IMG/VR virus record: IMGVR_UViG_3300029448_006926
Span: 1 to 24,287 of that record
DNA: 24,287 nucleotides
Source: a virus
Reading direction: 5' to 3' (one strand)
Shown: one piece after another, positions 12,959 to 20,641 of the stretch
Layout of the letters: each line of letters starts with the position of its first letter
How positions within the stretch are numbered: the stretch's first letter is position 1
Notes under the pieces: generated by a model
Databases searched by the model: none
What the model was told of the DNA's origin: nothing
Seen by the model: only the letters and a program-made list of their open reading frames with translations
Made by a program: the position numbers and the translations under genes

Positions 12959-13686
12959 ATGAAAAATCAACACGGATATTCCTATACGGATATTCCTATT
13001 CAAAAGTATCACCAATCGCAAATTACTCTCCTTGGATTGATGATGAACAGTTTAAATCGATATACAGCATTGTGAGAAGACCCTCACCTTTTGGTCATTG
13101 GACAATGACTCAGGTTGATGAGTATAGGGCTTATGAACTGTGGAAACTGGTAGAAGAAATCTCAAAATTAAAAGAAGGTAGTCTCATTGAGATTGGGACA
13201 TGGTGTGGTGGATCTGGTGGGTTAATTGGATCAATGGCTAGAAGTGCTGGCATAACAGATACTCTTTATATGTGTGATACATTTAAGGGTATTGTGAAGG
13301 TAGATGAAAAACAAGATTCCCATATGGAAGATGGAATGCTTGATGATGCAACTTATGAATCTGTCGATTATATCATCAATAAAGTATTGGGTATCGAAAA
13401 TGTAAAAATTTTAGAGGGCACTTTTCCAGAGGACACTTCACATTATATTCCTGATGATGAAAAATTTAGATTTTGTCATATGGATGTGGATGTTTATCAA
13501 GGATCTGAAGATATCCTTGAATGGTTATGGGATAGATTAGTTCCTGGTGGAATTATTGTTTATGATGATTATGGATTTGATACTGCTGATGGAGTTACCA
13601 AACATGTTGAGCAACAAAGAAAATGTGAAGATAGACTCGTTATTCACAATTTGAATGGACATGCTATTATTATTAAACTTTTTTGA
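12959..13686 (+). pseudogene. TylF-type macrocin O-methyltransferase family gene, frameshifted by a 14-bp tandem duplication
   Basis: From ATG 12959 the frame reads MKNQHGYSY and then shifts. Removing one copy of the tandem 14-mer (12972-12999) restores SKVSPIANYSPWIDDEQF and joins in frame to the rest, giving 237 aa. The remainder carries EYRAYELWKL, LIEIGTWCGGSGG (SAM motif I), FCHMDVDVYQG and PGGIIVYDDYG, the TylF family hallmarks. As written, translation from 12959 stops at 13075 after 38 residues. The body could be made only from the GTG at 13072 (204 aa), which lacks the conserved N-terminal cap. The likely original role is O-methylation of a sugar. It could be a true inactivating mutation, a reversible switch or an assembly error. 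Confidence 0.82.
12972..12999 (+). repeat. Perfect 14-bp tandem duplication inside a coding gene
   Basis: Two adjacent exact copies of ACGGATATTCCTAT (12972-12985 and 12986-12999). The length is not a multiple of three, so the duplication shifts the frame. Collapsing to one copy restores a continuous gene from ATG 12959 to the stop at 13686. Confidence 0.95.
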
Positions 13687-13691
13687 TTGGT

Positions 13692-13699
13692 GATAAATA
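13692..13699 (+). promoter_or_regulatory. Near-consensus late promoter GATAAATA
   Basis: One mismatch from TATAAATA, placed 37 nt upstream of the 13736 start in the longest gap between intact frames of this part of the cluster. A ribosome site CTGGAGTGAG precedes the ATG. It may let the second half of the cluster be expressed late, independently of the epimerase promoter. Confidence 0.45.
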
Positions 13700-13735
13700 C
13701 AACGAAAACTAACAAATTTTACCCTGGAGTGAGTT

Positions 13736-14869
13736 ATGACTGCTGTGCCTTATAAGGGTGTTAATATTTTTAATGAAGACGGAAGTTTCAAAAAAGAAGA
13801 TGACAAAGTACAAGGAAGAAGTTATAGTAGTAACCTCACTAAACTTGTAAAACACCTAGACAAGTTAGAAAACATTCAACAGGGTAAACCACCATCACCT
13901 GTGATGGCTCACATTTCTCTGACCAATGCTTGTAACCTGACTTGTTCTTTCTGTTGTTTTGCAAACAGAGACATCTCAGAAAAGATGCCTACGGAAAAGG
14001 TATTCCAAGCACTTGAGAGTTTCAAAGCTATTGGTGTCACTGGTGTTGAGTTCACTGGTGGTGGTGAACCAAGTATTCACCCACACTTCAAAGAAATTGT
14101 TCAGTATGCCAAAGACTTAGGATTTAGTCTGGGTATCTGTACCAATGGTGCTCGTTTTGGTGCTGATAGACCCATTGGAAAGGACATTGTAGAACTATTT
14201 GACTGGGTTCGTCTCGGTATGTACGGGTTCTATGAGGGTTATGATTATGACCTGAGTGTCTTTGAGGGTACAGACTGTAAGCCATCAGCTGCATATGTCT
14301 GGGATGAGAACCTAGAGACCTCTAAGAACCCTAACATCACGGGTGAATGGTCTGATGTGAAGAACAAACGTGTCCTCTCTAAGAAGTTCCAGACCACTGA
14401 GAACTTCATTCGTATGTTAGACTGGGTAGAAGAGAATCAGATTCCTTGTCGTATTGCTTTCAATGCAATCAAGGATGTGAAGGAGACGGAGAAAGACATT
14501 GAGACCATCCGTGGTATCATTGAGGAGTATGAGAAGGACAGAGGTAGGAAACTGAAGTCTGCATTCCTGTCTGACTTCAACTTCAAGGGTGAACGTAGGA
14601 ATGACCACTGTTACATGCACATGGTCAAACCATTCCTGTTCACTGACGGATACATTTACGCCTGTCCATCAGCCGAATTATCCATTGAAAACAATTACAA
14701 CTACGTTCCTGAGTCACAATTTGCTGTGTGTGACATCGATGGAATCGAAGAATTTTATGCTCAAGGTCCAACTCTGAGACATCATGCATGTCATTACTGC
14801 AAATACGCTATGCAGAATGAACTGGTTGATGATATACTGACTGATACGATCCACAATGACTTTGCTTGA
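13736..14869 (+). CDS. Radical SAM protein with C-terminal SPASM-like cysteines
   Basis: The product is 377 aa. The [4Fe-4S]/SAM motif C66-x3-C70-x2-C73 (ACNLTCSFCC) lies after a 60-residue N-terminal extension. GGGEP (108-112) binds SAM, and GICTNGARFG is a further family segment. The C-terminal third has additional cysteines in CYMHMV, YACPSAEL, VCDIDG and CHYCKYA, the spread expected of auxiliary Fe-S clusters in SPASM/twitch enzymes. No small precursor peptide is visible nearby. Placement among methyltransferases and sugar-nucleotide enzymes suggests radical modification of a sugar or glycan rather than a peptide, but this is inference. It overlaps the next gene by 14 nt if that gene starts at 14856. 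Confidence 0.85.
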   Translation: MTAVPYKGVNIFNEDGSFKKEDDKVQGRSYSSNLTKLVKHLDKLENIQQGKPPSPVMAHISLTNACNLTCSFCCFANRDISEKMPTEKVFQALESFKAIGVTGVEFTGGGEPSIHPHFKEIVQYAKDLGFSLGICTNGARFGADRPIGKDIVELFDWVRLGMYGFYEGYDYDLSVFEGTDCKPSAAYVWDENLETSKNPNITGEWSDVKNKRVLSKKFQTTENFIRMLDWVEENQIPCRIAFNAIKDVKETEKDIETIRGIIEEYEKDRGRKLKSAFLSDFNFKGERRNDHCYMHMVKPFLFTDGYIYACPSAELSIENNYNYVPESQFAVCDIDGIEEFYAQGPTLRHHACHYCKYAMQNELVDDILTDTIHNDFA

Positions 14870-15470
14870 GATGCATCAATTTACCAAAGATTATTATGAG
14901 GACGGCATCCGAAAACACATCTCTGGTTATGAAAACTATAGTTGGATGCCGACCAGATCAATTCCAGAAGCTATAGATATTAAACAGAATTTTGAGTTTG
15001 AGACCTGTGTTGACTATGGATGTGCTAAGGGTTTCCTAGTTCATGCTCTTAGAATCATTGGTTGTGATGCATATGGAGAGGACATTAGTGAATATGCAGT
15101 TGAGAACTGTCATCCAGGTGTGAAATCTTATGTTACACTACCCAATGACAAGAATTATGACCTCTTGATCTGTAAGGATGTATTGGAACATGTCGAGGTT
15201 GAGGACATCCCTGGTGTCCTTGATATTTTTAGAGAGAAATCTGATCAGTTTTTCTTTGTAATTCCTCTAGGTGATGATGACAGATTTAGAATTAGAGAAT
15301 ATGAAGTTGATGTTACTCACGTCACAAAGAAAGACGAGGAGTGGTGGATTAATATGTTTGAATCTCATGGATTGAAACTAGAAAAGTTCTCTTATAGTTT
15401 CGGATCTATCAAGGAAAAGTGGATAGGTCCATACCCATATGGAAATGGGTTCTTCGTTCTTTCAAAGTAG
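14856..15470 (+). CDS. SAM-dependent methyltransferase (Methyltransf_23-like)
   Basis: The product is 204 aa from ATG 14856, or 199 aa from ATG 14871, which lies just after the upstream stop; both are plausible. CVDYGCAKGFLVHAL is motif I, followed by AYGEDIS (acidic motif II) and LLICKDVLEHV (motif IV with the DVLEH typical of ubiE/Methyltransf_23-type enzymes). The C-terminal part holds VTHVTKKDEEWW and FESHGL, common in sugar and small-molecule methyltransferases. It follows the radical SAM gene and precedes an SDR. Substrate unknown; sugar methylation is likely from context. Confidence 0.82.
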   Translation: MTLLEMHQFTKDYYEDGIRKHISGYENYSWMPTRSIPEAIDIKQNFEFETCVDYGCAKGFLVHALRIIGCDAYGEDISEYAVENCHPGVKSYVTLPNDKNYDLLICKDVLEHVEVEDIPGVLDIFREKSDQFFFVIPLGDDDRFRIREYEVDVTHVTKKDEEWWINMFESHGLKLEKFSYSFGSIKEKWIGPYPYGNGFFVLSK

Positions 15471-15475
15471 TTGAC

Positions 15476-16294
15476 ATGATATCTGTTTTTGGTGGTACTG
15501 GATTTATTGGTGGAGTATTTTGTGACTTGTATCCAGATGAAGTTATAAAGATTCCCAGAGAGTCTAGAAAACCTGAGTCAAAAGACATACTATATCTTAT
15601 CAGTACAACTTCAAACTATAATATACTTGAAGACTTACATGTAGATATCAATACTAATTTGAATGTGTTGATGGAGACTCTTCAACACTGTAAGAACAAT
15701 GATATTGTCATTAACTTCATCAGTACTGGATTTGTTTATGGTCTAGATGTTATTGATTCTAAAGAGACAGATCTCCCAGATCCCAGAGGACTGTACTCAA
15801 TCACAAAGAGAACGGCAGAAGAGATTTTAATCTGTTTCTGTGAGAACTTTGGGTGCAAATATCGTATCATTAGACTCTCTAATGTATATGGGACCGATAA
15901 GACTATCTCCATGAAGAAGAATGTCCTCGGTTTCATGGTGAACAAGTTGAAGAATAACGAAGATGTGTGTCTATATGAGGGAGGAATGGTCTATAGAGAC
16001 TATATGCACGTCGATGATGTGTGTCGAGCTATAAAATTCCTGATGGAACACGGAGAAGAAAACGAAATATATAACGTTGGTACTGGACAACCCATGTATT
16101 ACTATGATATTATAAGCATGGTTAGGGATGCCATCCCAGGGTGTACCAGTGAAATTACTTCTATGGAGACGCCAGAGTTTTACGCAAAGAATCAACCTAA
16201 GAACTTCTATTTGAATTGTGAAAAACTAATTCAATTGGGTTTCAAACAAAACATTTTACTACAGACTGGAATCGAGAAATTATGTACCAACTGA
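15476..16294 (+). CDS. Extended SDR, nucleotide-sugar epimerase/4-ketoreductase
   Basis: The product is 272 aa from the ATG 6 nt after the upstream stop. An in-frame extension upstream would overlap the methyltransferase gene and is not used. GGTGFIGG (6-13) binds NAD(P). FISTGFVYG (81-89) gives the catalytic Ser/Thr, and YSITK gives Y107 and K111. YRDYMHVDDV and IYNVGTGQP are the usual substrate-domain segments. The length (272 against about 300-340) suggests a compact member. It overlaps the E1-like dehydratase gene by 13 nt. In 3,6-dideoxyhexose pathways such an SDR (RfbJ/RfbS type) reduces the C4 ketone after the dehydratase, so that role is the favoured inference. An ordinary epimerase is the alternative. 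Confidence 0.8.
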   Translation: MISVFGGTGFIGGVFCDLYPDEVIKIPRESRKPESKDILYLISTTSNYNILEDLHVDINTNLNVLMETLQHCKNNDIVINFISTGFVYGLDVIDSKETDLPDPRGLYSITKRTAEEILICFCENFGCKYRIIRLSNVYGTDKTISMKKNVLGFMVNKLKNNEDVCLYEGGMVYRDYMHVDDVCRAIKFLMEHGEENEIYNVGTGQPMYYYDIISMVRDAIPGCTSEITSMETPEFYAKNQPKNFYLNCEKLIQLGFKQNILLQTGIEKLCTN

Positions 16295-17577
16295 TTGAGA
16301 AGTTCATTCAAGACGCCAAGGAGATGGATGACAATGTGTTTCCATTCATGGCTAATAAGGATTGGAAACCTGGAAAGAATGTCTACTACTCTGGTCCCTA
16401 CTGGGATGACCTAGAGGCACAGGAACTCATCTATGGTGTCATGAAGGGTAAGTGGTTATCCTCTGGTGAGAAGGTGAATAAGTTTGAGAAGGAGTTCTCT
16501 CAGAGATTTGGGTTTGATCACTCAGTCATGGTGAACTCTGGATCATCAGCAAACCTGGTGATGATTGCCGCACTCAAGAAATACTTTGGATGGGAAGATG
16601 GTGACGAGATCATCGTCTGTTCCTGTGGATTTGCTACAACTATTGCACCCGTTGTTCAGTCTGGTTTGAAACCAGTGTTCGTTGACATCAACTGGCAAGA
16701 CCTGAACTGGGACATGGAACAGGTATTCAAAAAGGTTACACCTAGAACTCGTGCTGTATTCTCTTCCCCTGTTCTGGGTAATGCATATGACCTTGACAGA
16801 CTAGTAAAGTTCTGTAAGTCAAAGGGCATTGAGATTATCGCTGACAACTGTGACAGTCTCGGCAGTAAGTACAAGGGTGACTACCTGACCAAACATGCAG
16901 TGGCTGCATCTTGTTCTTTCTATCCTGCACACCACATCTGTACCATCGAAGGTGGTATGGTATCATCCAATGTCAAAGCAATTGTAGATCTAGCTCGTAG
17001 TTTTGCTTGGTGGGGTCGTGGTTGTTATTGTGTTGGACAACAGAATCTGTTGACTAATGGTGTCTGTGGTCGTCGTTTTGACAAGTGGTTGGAGGGATAC
17101 GATGACATCGTTGACCACAAGTATGTGTTCGGTCAGATGGGTTACAATCTCAAACCACTGGATATGCAAGGTGGTGTTGGTTCAGTTCAACTCCTGAAGT
17201 TTGATGAGATTCATAGACTGAGAAGGAAGAATAAAGAGAATATTCAGAAGATCATTGAGACTATCCCTGGTTGTCGTGTTGTGAATGAACGTGACGATAG
17301 TGAGACAAGTTGGTTTGGTGTTCCTATCATTTGTGATGATGGCAAACTGAAGCATTCTTTGGTTGCTTTCCTGGAAGAGAACAAGATCCAAACTAGAAAC
17401 TATTTTGCTGGTAATATTCTTCTACATCCTGGTTATTCATATCTTGATGATGCCAAGAAGTATCCAGAAGCCAACAAGGTTCTTAACAAAGTATTCTTCT
17501 TGGGTTGTTCTCCCGTCATCACTGATGATATGATTGGATATATTGCTGACACTGTGAGTAAATTTAAGAATGATTGA
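16282..17577 (+). CDS. PLP sugar 3-dehydratase of the E1/RfbH/ColD type
   Basis: The product is 431 aa, in the DegT/DnrJ/EryC1 fold. VNSGSSANL (84-92) and DNCDSLGSK (188-196) bind PLP. The usual catalytic lysine is replaced: SFYPAHHICTIEGG (212-225) has H217-H218 where aminotransferases have K. This is the hallmark of CDP-4-keto-6-deoxyglucose 3-dehydrase (E1) and ColD. Cysteines C190-x57-C248-x1-C250-x11-C262 repeat the E1 [2Fe-2S] pattern, with a longer final spacer than the x7 known for E1. The expected reaction is C3 deoxygenation of a 4-keto-6-deoxy sugar nucleotide. Its reductase partner (E3) is not in the window, so reducing power must come from elsewhere, perhaps ferredoxin. It overlaps both neighbours. 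Confidence 0.88.
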   Translation: MYQLIEKFIQDAKEMDDNVFPFMANKDWKPGKNVYYSGPYWDDLEAQELIYGVMKGKWLSSGEKVNKFEKEFSQRFGFDHSVMVNSGSSANLVMIAALKKYFGWEDGDEIIVCSCGFATTIAPVVQSGLKPVFVDINWQDLNWDMEQVFKKVTPRTRAVFSSPVLGNAYDLDRLVKFCKSKGIEIIADNCDSLGSKYKGDYLTKHAVAASCSFYPAHHICTIEGGMVSSNVKAIVDLARSFAWWGRGCYCVGQQNLLTNGVCGRRFDKWLEGYDDIVDHKYVFGQMGYNLKPLDMQGGVGSVQLLKFDEIHRLRRKNKENIQKIIETIPGCRVVNERDDSETSWFGVPIICDDGKLKHSLVAFLEENKIQTRNYFAGNILLHPGYSYLDDAKKYPEANKVLNKVFFLGCSPVITDDMIGYIADTVSKFKND

Positions 17578-18238
17578 TCTACCTGAAGTAACACTCTTTA
17601 CTGTATCCAGTATTGATATTGATAAACACATCTATGCTCTGAGAAAGAGTATGGAGGGTATCAACTTTGGATCTGTTAAGTTTGTGACCCATGAGGACTT
17701 GGAACTTGATGGTATCCAGGTGGATAAGTGTGAAAAGATTGACTCTATTGATAAGTTCAATCACTATATGATCTATGATCTACATAAACATGTAGATACC
17801 TCACATGTTCTCACTATTCATGATGATGGTTTTGTTATCAATCCTGAGAAGTGGGATCCCTTTTGGTTAGAATTTGATTACATCGGAGCTCCATGGGAGT
17901 ACTCTGAGAACTCCTTCATTGACCCCTGGGGGAATCATGTTAGAGTTGGTAACGGAGGGTTCAGTTTGAGATCTAAGAAACTCTTAGAGGTTCCTTTGAG
18001 AGCTGATGTTCCATTTGATATCAACCACGGAGATTTCTATAAACATATGAATGCGGATTTGTGTTCTGAAGATGGAAATATCTGTGTCCACAATAGACAT
18101 ATATATGAAGTATTGGGTTGTAAGTTTGCCCCTGTAAATGTTGCAGCTAGGTTCTCACATGAACGACCCACACCAGAGACCAAGGATATTACTCCCTTTG
18201 GATTTCATTATTTTTTACCTGAAGGAACAGTTTTATGA
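17570..18238 (+). CDS. DUF5672 glycosyltransferase-like protein
   Basis: The product is 222 aa. HDDGFVINPEKW (84-95), FDYIGAPWEY (102-111) and VGNGGFSLRSKKLL (126-139) are the conserved core of DUF5672, which resembles a GT-A fold with an acidic donor site at DD (85-86). The C-terminus (FSHERPTP, FGFHYF) is also typical. The start lies 8 nt inside the preceding gene and the end overlaps the next start as ATGA. Transfer of a sugar onto a surface glycan is the likely role; donor and acceptor are unknown. Confidence 0.82.
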   Translation: MIDLPEVTLFTVSSIDIDKHIYALRKSMEGINFGSVKFVTHEDLELDGIQVDKCEKIDSIDKFNHYMIYDLHKHVDTSHVLTIHDDGFVINPEKWDPFWLEFDYIGAPWEYSENSFIDPWGNHVRVGNGGFSLRSKKLLEVPLRADVPFDINHGDFYKHMNADLCSEDGNICVHNRHIYEVLGCKFAPVNVAARFSHERPTPETKDITPFGFHYFLPEGTVL

Positions 18239-19101
18239 AGATTATCATTTGGGGACATCACCCCATTCATACATCTACACACGGATACATTCATGACACA
18301 TATTATAAAGCGTTCACTAGTTTAGGTCATGACGTAACCTGGGTATCTAATGAACCACACAATCTGGATTACACTGACTCTATATTCTTTGTAGAGGACT
18401 CGCAGAAGTCCCACATGCCCATCAGAAAAGACTGTAAGTATATTACTCATCATGTCCCTACAGAGTATCTGACTGACCGTGGAGTTCCTTATGAGAATGT
18501 ATTGAAACTGGGTAATTGCATCCGTGATACTGTCCATTTTGAAAAGATTGAGGATCTGTGTCACTGGGATGAATCGACTAGGACATTGTATCAAACTTGG
18601 GGAACTGATCTTCTTCCTGAAGAAATAAATGTTGATGACTATGTAGGGTTTGATGCATCGAAGAAAGACATCCATTATGTCGGTATGTTGTATGAACAGG
18701 GTCAATATTGGATTCAATCCTTTGCATATTGTGCCGAACAAGAGGGTAAGGAAGTTCAACTATATACTCAATCAATTGAACATTCGGAGAATCGTAAATT
18801 GATTCGTGACTCCTATATCTGTCCAGATTTCAGGAGTGACTGGCATCTTCAATGTGGTTATATCCCTTGTCGTATCCAAAAGAACATCAGTTATGGTAGA
18901 ATTACGGGGACAAATTCACCATTCATCAAGGAAGCTTTCGGTGACTATGTTGTTTTTGGTGGAACCCCAGAAACTCTCTACAATAACCTTGTTAAGGCAG
19001 AGAAGGGTATAGGTGGTGTCAACATGAGAGAAGCCATGCAATTCATCAAGGACAAACACACCTACATCAATCGTATTAATAATATATTTAAATTCTTATG
19101 A
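18235..19101 (+). CDS. Putative GT-B-type glycosyltransferase
   Basis: The product is 288 aa. The start MKIIIWGHHPIHTSTHGYIHDTYYKAF... resembles the glycine/histidine loop of GT-B enzymes (first Rossmann half), followed by LGHDVTWVSNEP. The second half begins near IHYVGMLYEQG (155-165) and contains PCRIQKNISYGRITGTNSPFIKEAFG, where a donor phosphate-binding loop would lie, then VNMREAMQFI. The fold is by-eye only and the family is not assigned. Four-nt overlaps with both neighbours place it in the same translational unit. Confidence 0.6.
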   Translation: MKIIIWGHHPIHTSTHGYIHDTYYKAFTSLGHDVTWVSNEPHNLDYTDSIFFVEDSQKSHMPIRKDCKYITHHVPTEYLTDRGVPYENVLKLGNCIRDTVHFEKIEDLCHWDESTRTLYQTWGTDLLPEEINVDDYVGFDASKKDIHYVGMLYEQGQYWIQSFAYCAEQEGKEVQLYTQSIEHSENRKLIRDSYICPDFRSDWHLQCGYIPCRIQKNISYGRITGTNSPFIKEAFGDYVVFGGTPETLYNNLVKAEKGIGGVNMREAMQFIKDKHTYINRINNIFKFL

Positions 19102-19889
19102 TCGGATTCAATCACTTAGGTATCGTTGGTCGTTTGGGAAACCAGATGTTCCAGTACGCAACTCTTAGATCTATTGCCGATAAACACGGTTATGATTTTA
19201 CCATTCCTGAGAGCGATTTCTTGGATGAGTGGAGTGATCATCAACTATTTGAGGCTTTCAAACTTCCCAACCTCAAAAGTAGAGGGAAAGTAGTTGATAG
19301 ATATATTCAAGAACGTCAATTTCACTTTGATCAGGAACTAGTTGATCAGTGTCCTGATGATGTAAGTCTCTATGGATACTTCCAGACAGAAAAATACTTC
19401 TCTAGTATTGCTGATTCCATCAAAGAGGATTTCAGATTCCATGATGAGATTTATAACAACTGTAAAGAAGTCATGAACGAGATGGACAATCCCATTGCTC
19501 TTCATGTTCGTCGTACAGACTATGTGGAGAAATCTCAGGACCATCCACCATGTAGTGTGAATTACTATAAGCAGGCATTGAAACAGTTTCCTGAGGATCA
19601 ACAGGTGATCATTTTCTCTGATGATGTCCGTTGGTGTAAGGAACAGGATCTCTTCAAGAATGATAGGTTCCTTGTCTCTGAAACAGATGACAATCTGTAT
19701 GATTTGTGTATGATGACCATGTGTAAGGGTTACATCATTGCTAATAGTTCATTCTCTTGGTGGGGTGCATGGTTGAGTGAAACAGAGAATCCCAAAGTAA
19801 TCGCACCTTCTAGGTGGTTTGGTGAGACTGGTTACACGGCTAAGAACAATACTCAAGACATTGTACCTGATCGTTGGATTAAAATATGA
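19098..19889 (+). CDS. Alpha-1,2-fucosyltransferase family protein (GT11)
   Basis: The product is 263 aa. GRLGNQMFQYA (11-21), LYGYFQTEKYF (91-101), HVRRTDYV (136-143) and ANSSFSWWGAW (215-225) are the four conserved GT11 blocks, all intact including the HxRRxD donor site. No membrane segment is present. Family members transfer L-fucose from GDP-L-fucose. No GDP-fucose synthesis gene lies in this window, whereas the first gene of the cluster would make GDP-L-galactose, which differs only at C6. The donor could therefore be GDP-L-galactose or host GDP-fucose. ATGA overlaps lie at both ends. Confidence 0.92.
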   Translation: MIGFNHLGIVGRLGNQMFQYATLRSIADKHGYDFTIPESDFLDEWSDHQLFEAFKLPNLKSRGKVVDRYIQERQFHFDQELVDQCPDDVSLYGYFQTEKYFSSIADSIKEDFRFHDEIYNNCKEVMNEMDNPIALHVRRTDYVEKSQDHPPCSVNYYKQALKQFPEDQQVIIFSDDVRWCKEQDLFKNDRFLVSETDDNLYDLCMMTMCKGYIIANSSFSWWGAWLSETENPKVIAPSRWFGETGYTAKNNTQDIVPDRWIKI

Positions 19890-20641
19890 GTCCTACTATT
19901 TCAATTGGAATACCAACATATGAGATGAAAGGGTCTGGTCCCCTTTATCTTAGTCACTTGCTTGAGACTATCAGAGATCAGAAGTTCACTAACTTTGAGG
20001 TTTGTATTTCGGACCATTCAAAGAATGATAAGATTCTTGATCTTTGTGGTGAGTATGCAAACCATTTCACTGTAAAGTATTTCAAGAATGAGGAGAACAG
20101 AGGTAATTGTTCTAGTAATATCAACTCTGTAGTTGAGATGTGTGAGGGTAGGATTACTAAACTTATCTTCATGGATGATATGTTCATTGACCCACATGCA
20201 TTTACTAAAATAAATCACACATATGAGACAGCAAAATGTAATTGGTGTTTCAACGGATTTGCACACACTAGTAATGGTATCACTCATGAAAGGATGAAAG
20301 TTCCACAGTGGACTGACATGATGTTAGAGGGTAGAAACCTATTGGGTAATCCATCTGGTGTTTCTTTCTTAACAGATAAGTTTGAGGGTTTCGATGACAA
20401 ACTAGATCTTCTTCTGGATACTGACTTTTATCATAGGATGCGGTATAATCATGGAATGCCATATATTCTTAAGGATATTTTGACATCGAATCGGGAACAT
20501 GGTGATCGTATGAGTTCTTCTGCTATCAATTACAATGCTCGAATCGAACATCCTGAAGGTGGATGGCTGGTGAACCAAGAAGAATTGGAGTACGTTTTGG
20601 AGAAGAATAAAGACACACGGGAGTATCCAGATGAAGCATGA
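19886..20641 (+). CDS. Family 2 glycosyltransferase
   Basis: The product is 251 aa. ISIGIPTYE (5-13) opens the GT-A fold, DQKFTNFEVCISDHSKND gives the uridine-binding region, and NRGNCSSNIN (71-80) is the usual NxGxxxxxN motif. FMDDMF (95-100) is the DxD-type metal site. The C-terminal half includes LDTDFYHRM and is otherwise divergent. No transmembrane span is present. The start overlaps the GT11 stop as ATGA, and the end overlaps the next gene by 11 nt. Substrate unknown. Confidence 0.88.
   Translation: MSPTISIGIPTYEMKGSGPLYLSHLLETIRDQKFTNFEVCISDHSKNDKILDLCGEYANHFTVKYFKNEENRGNCSSNINSVVEMCEGRITKLIFMDDMFIDPHAFTKINHTYETAKCNWCFNGFAHTSNGITHERMKVPQWTDMMLEGRNLLGNPSGVSFLTDKFEGFDDKLDLLLDTDFYHRMRYNHGMPYILKDILTSNREHGDRMSSSAINYNARIEHPEGGWLVNQEELEYVLEKNKDTREYPDEA

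Noticed and set aside
12972-12999. CRISPR or satellite repeat
   Set aside because: Only two adjacent copies with no spacers; it is a simple tandem duplication inside a gene.
16282-17577. Ordinary sugar aminotransferase
   Set aside because: The fold matches, but the PLP lysine is replaced by His within SFYPAHH, and E1-type cysteines are present.
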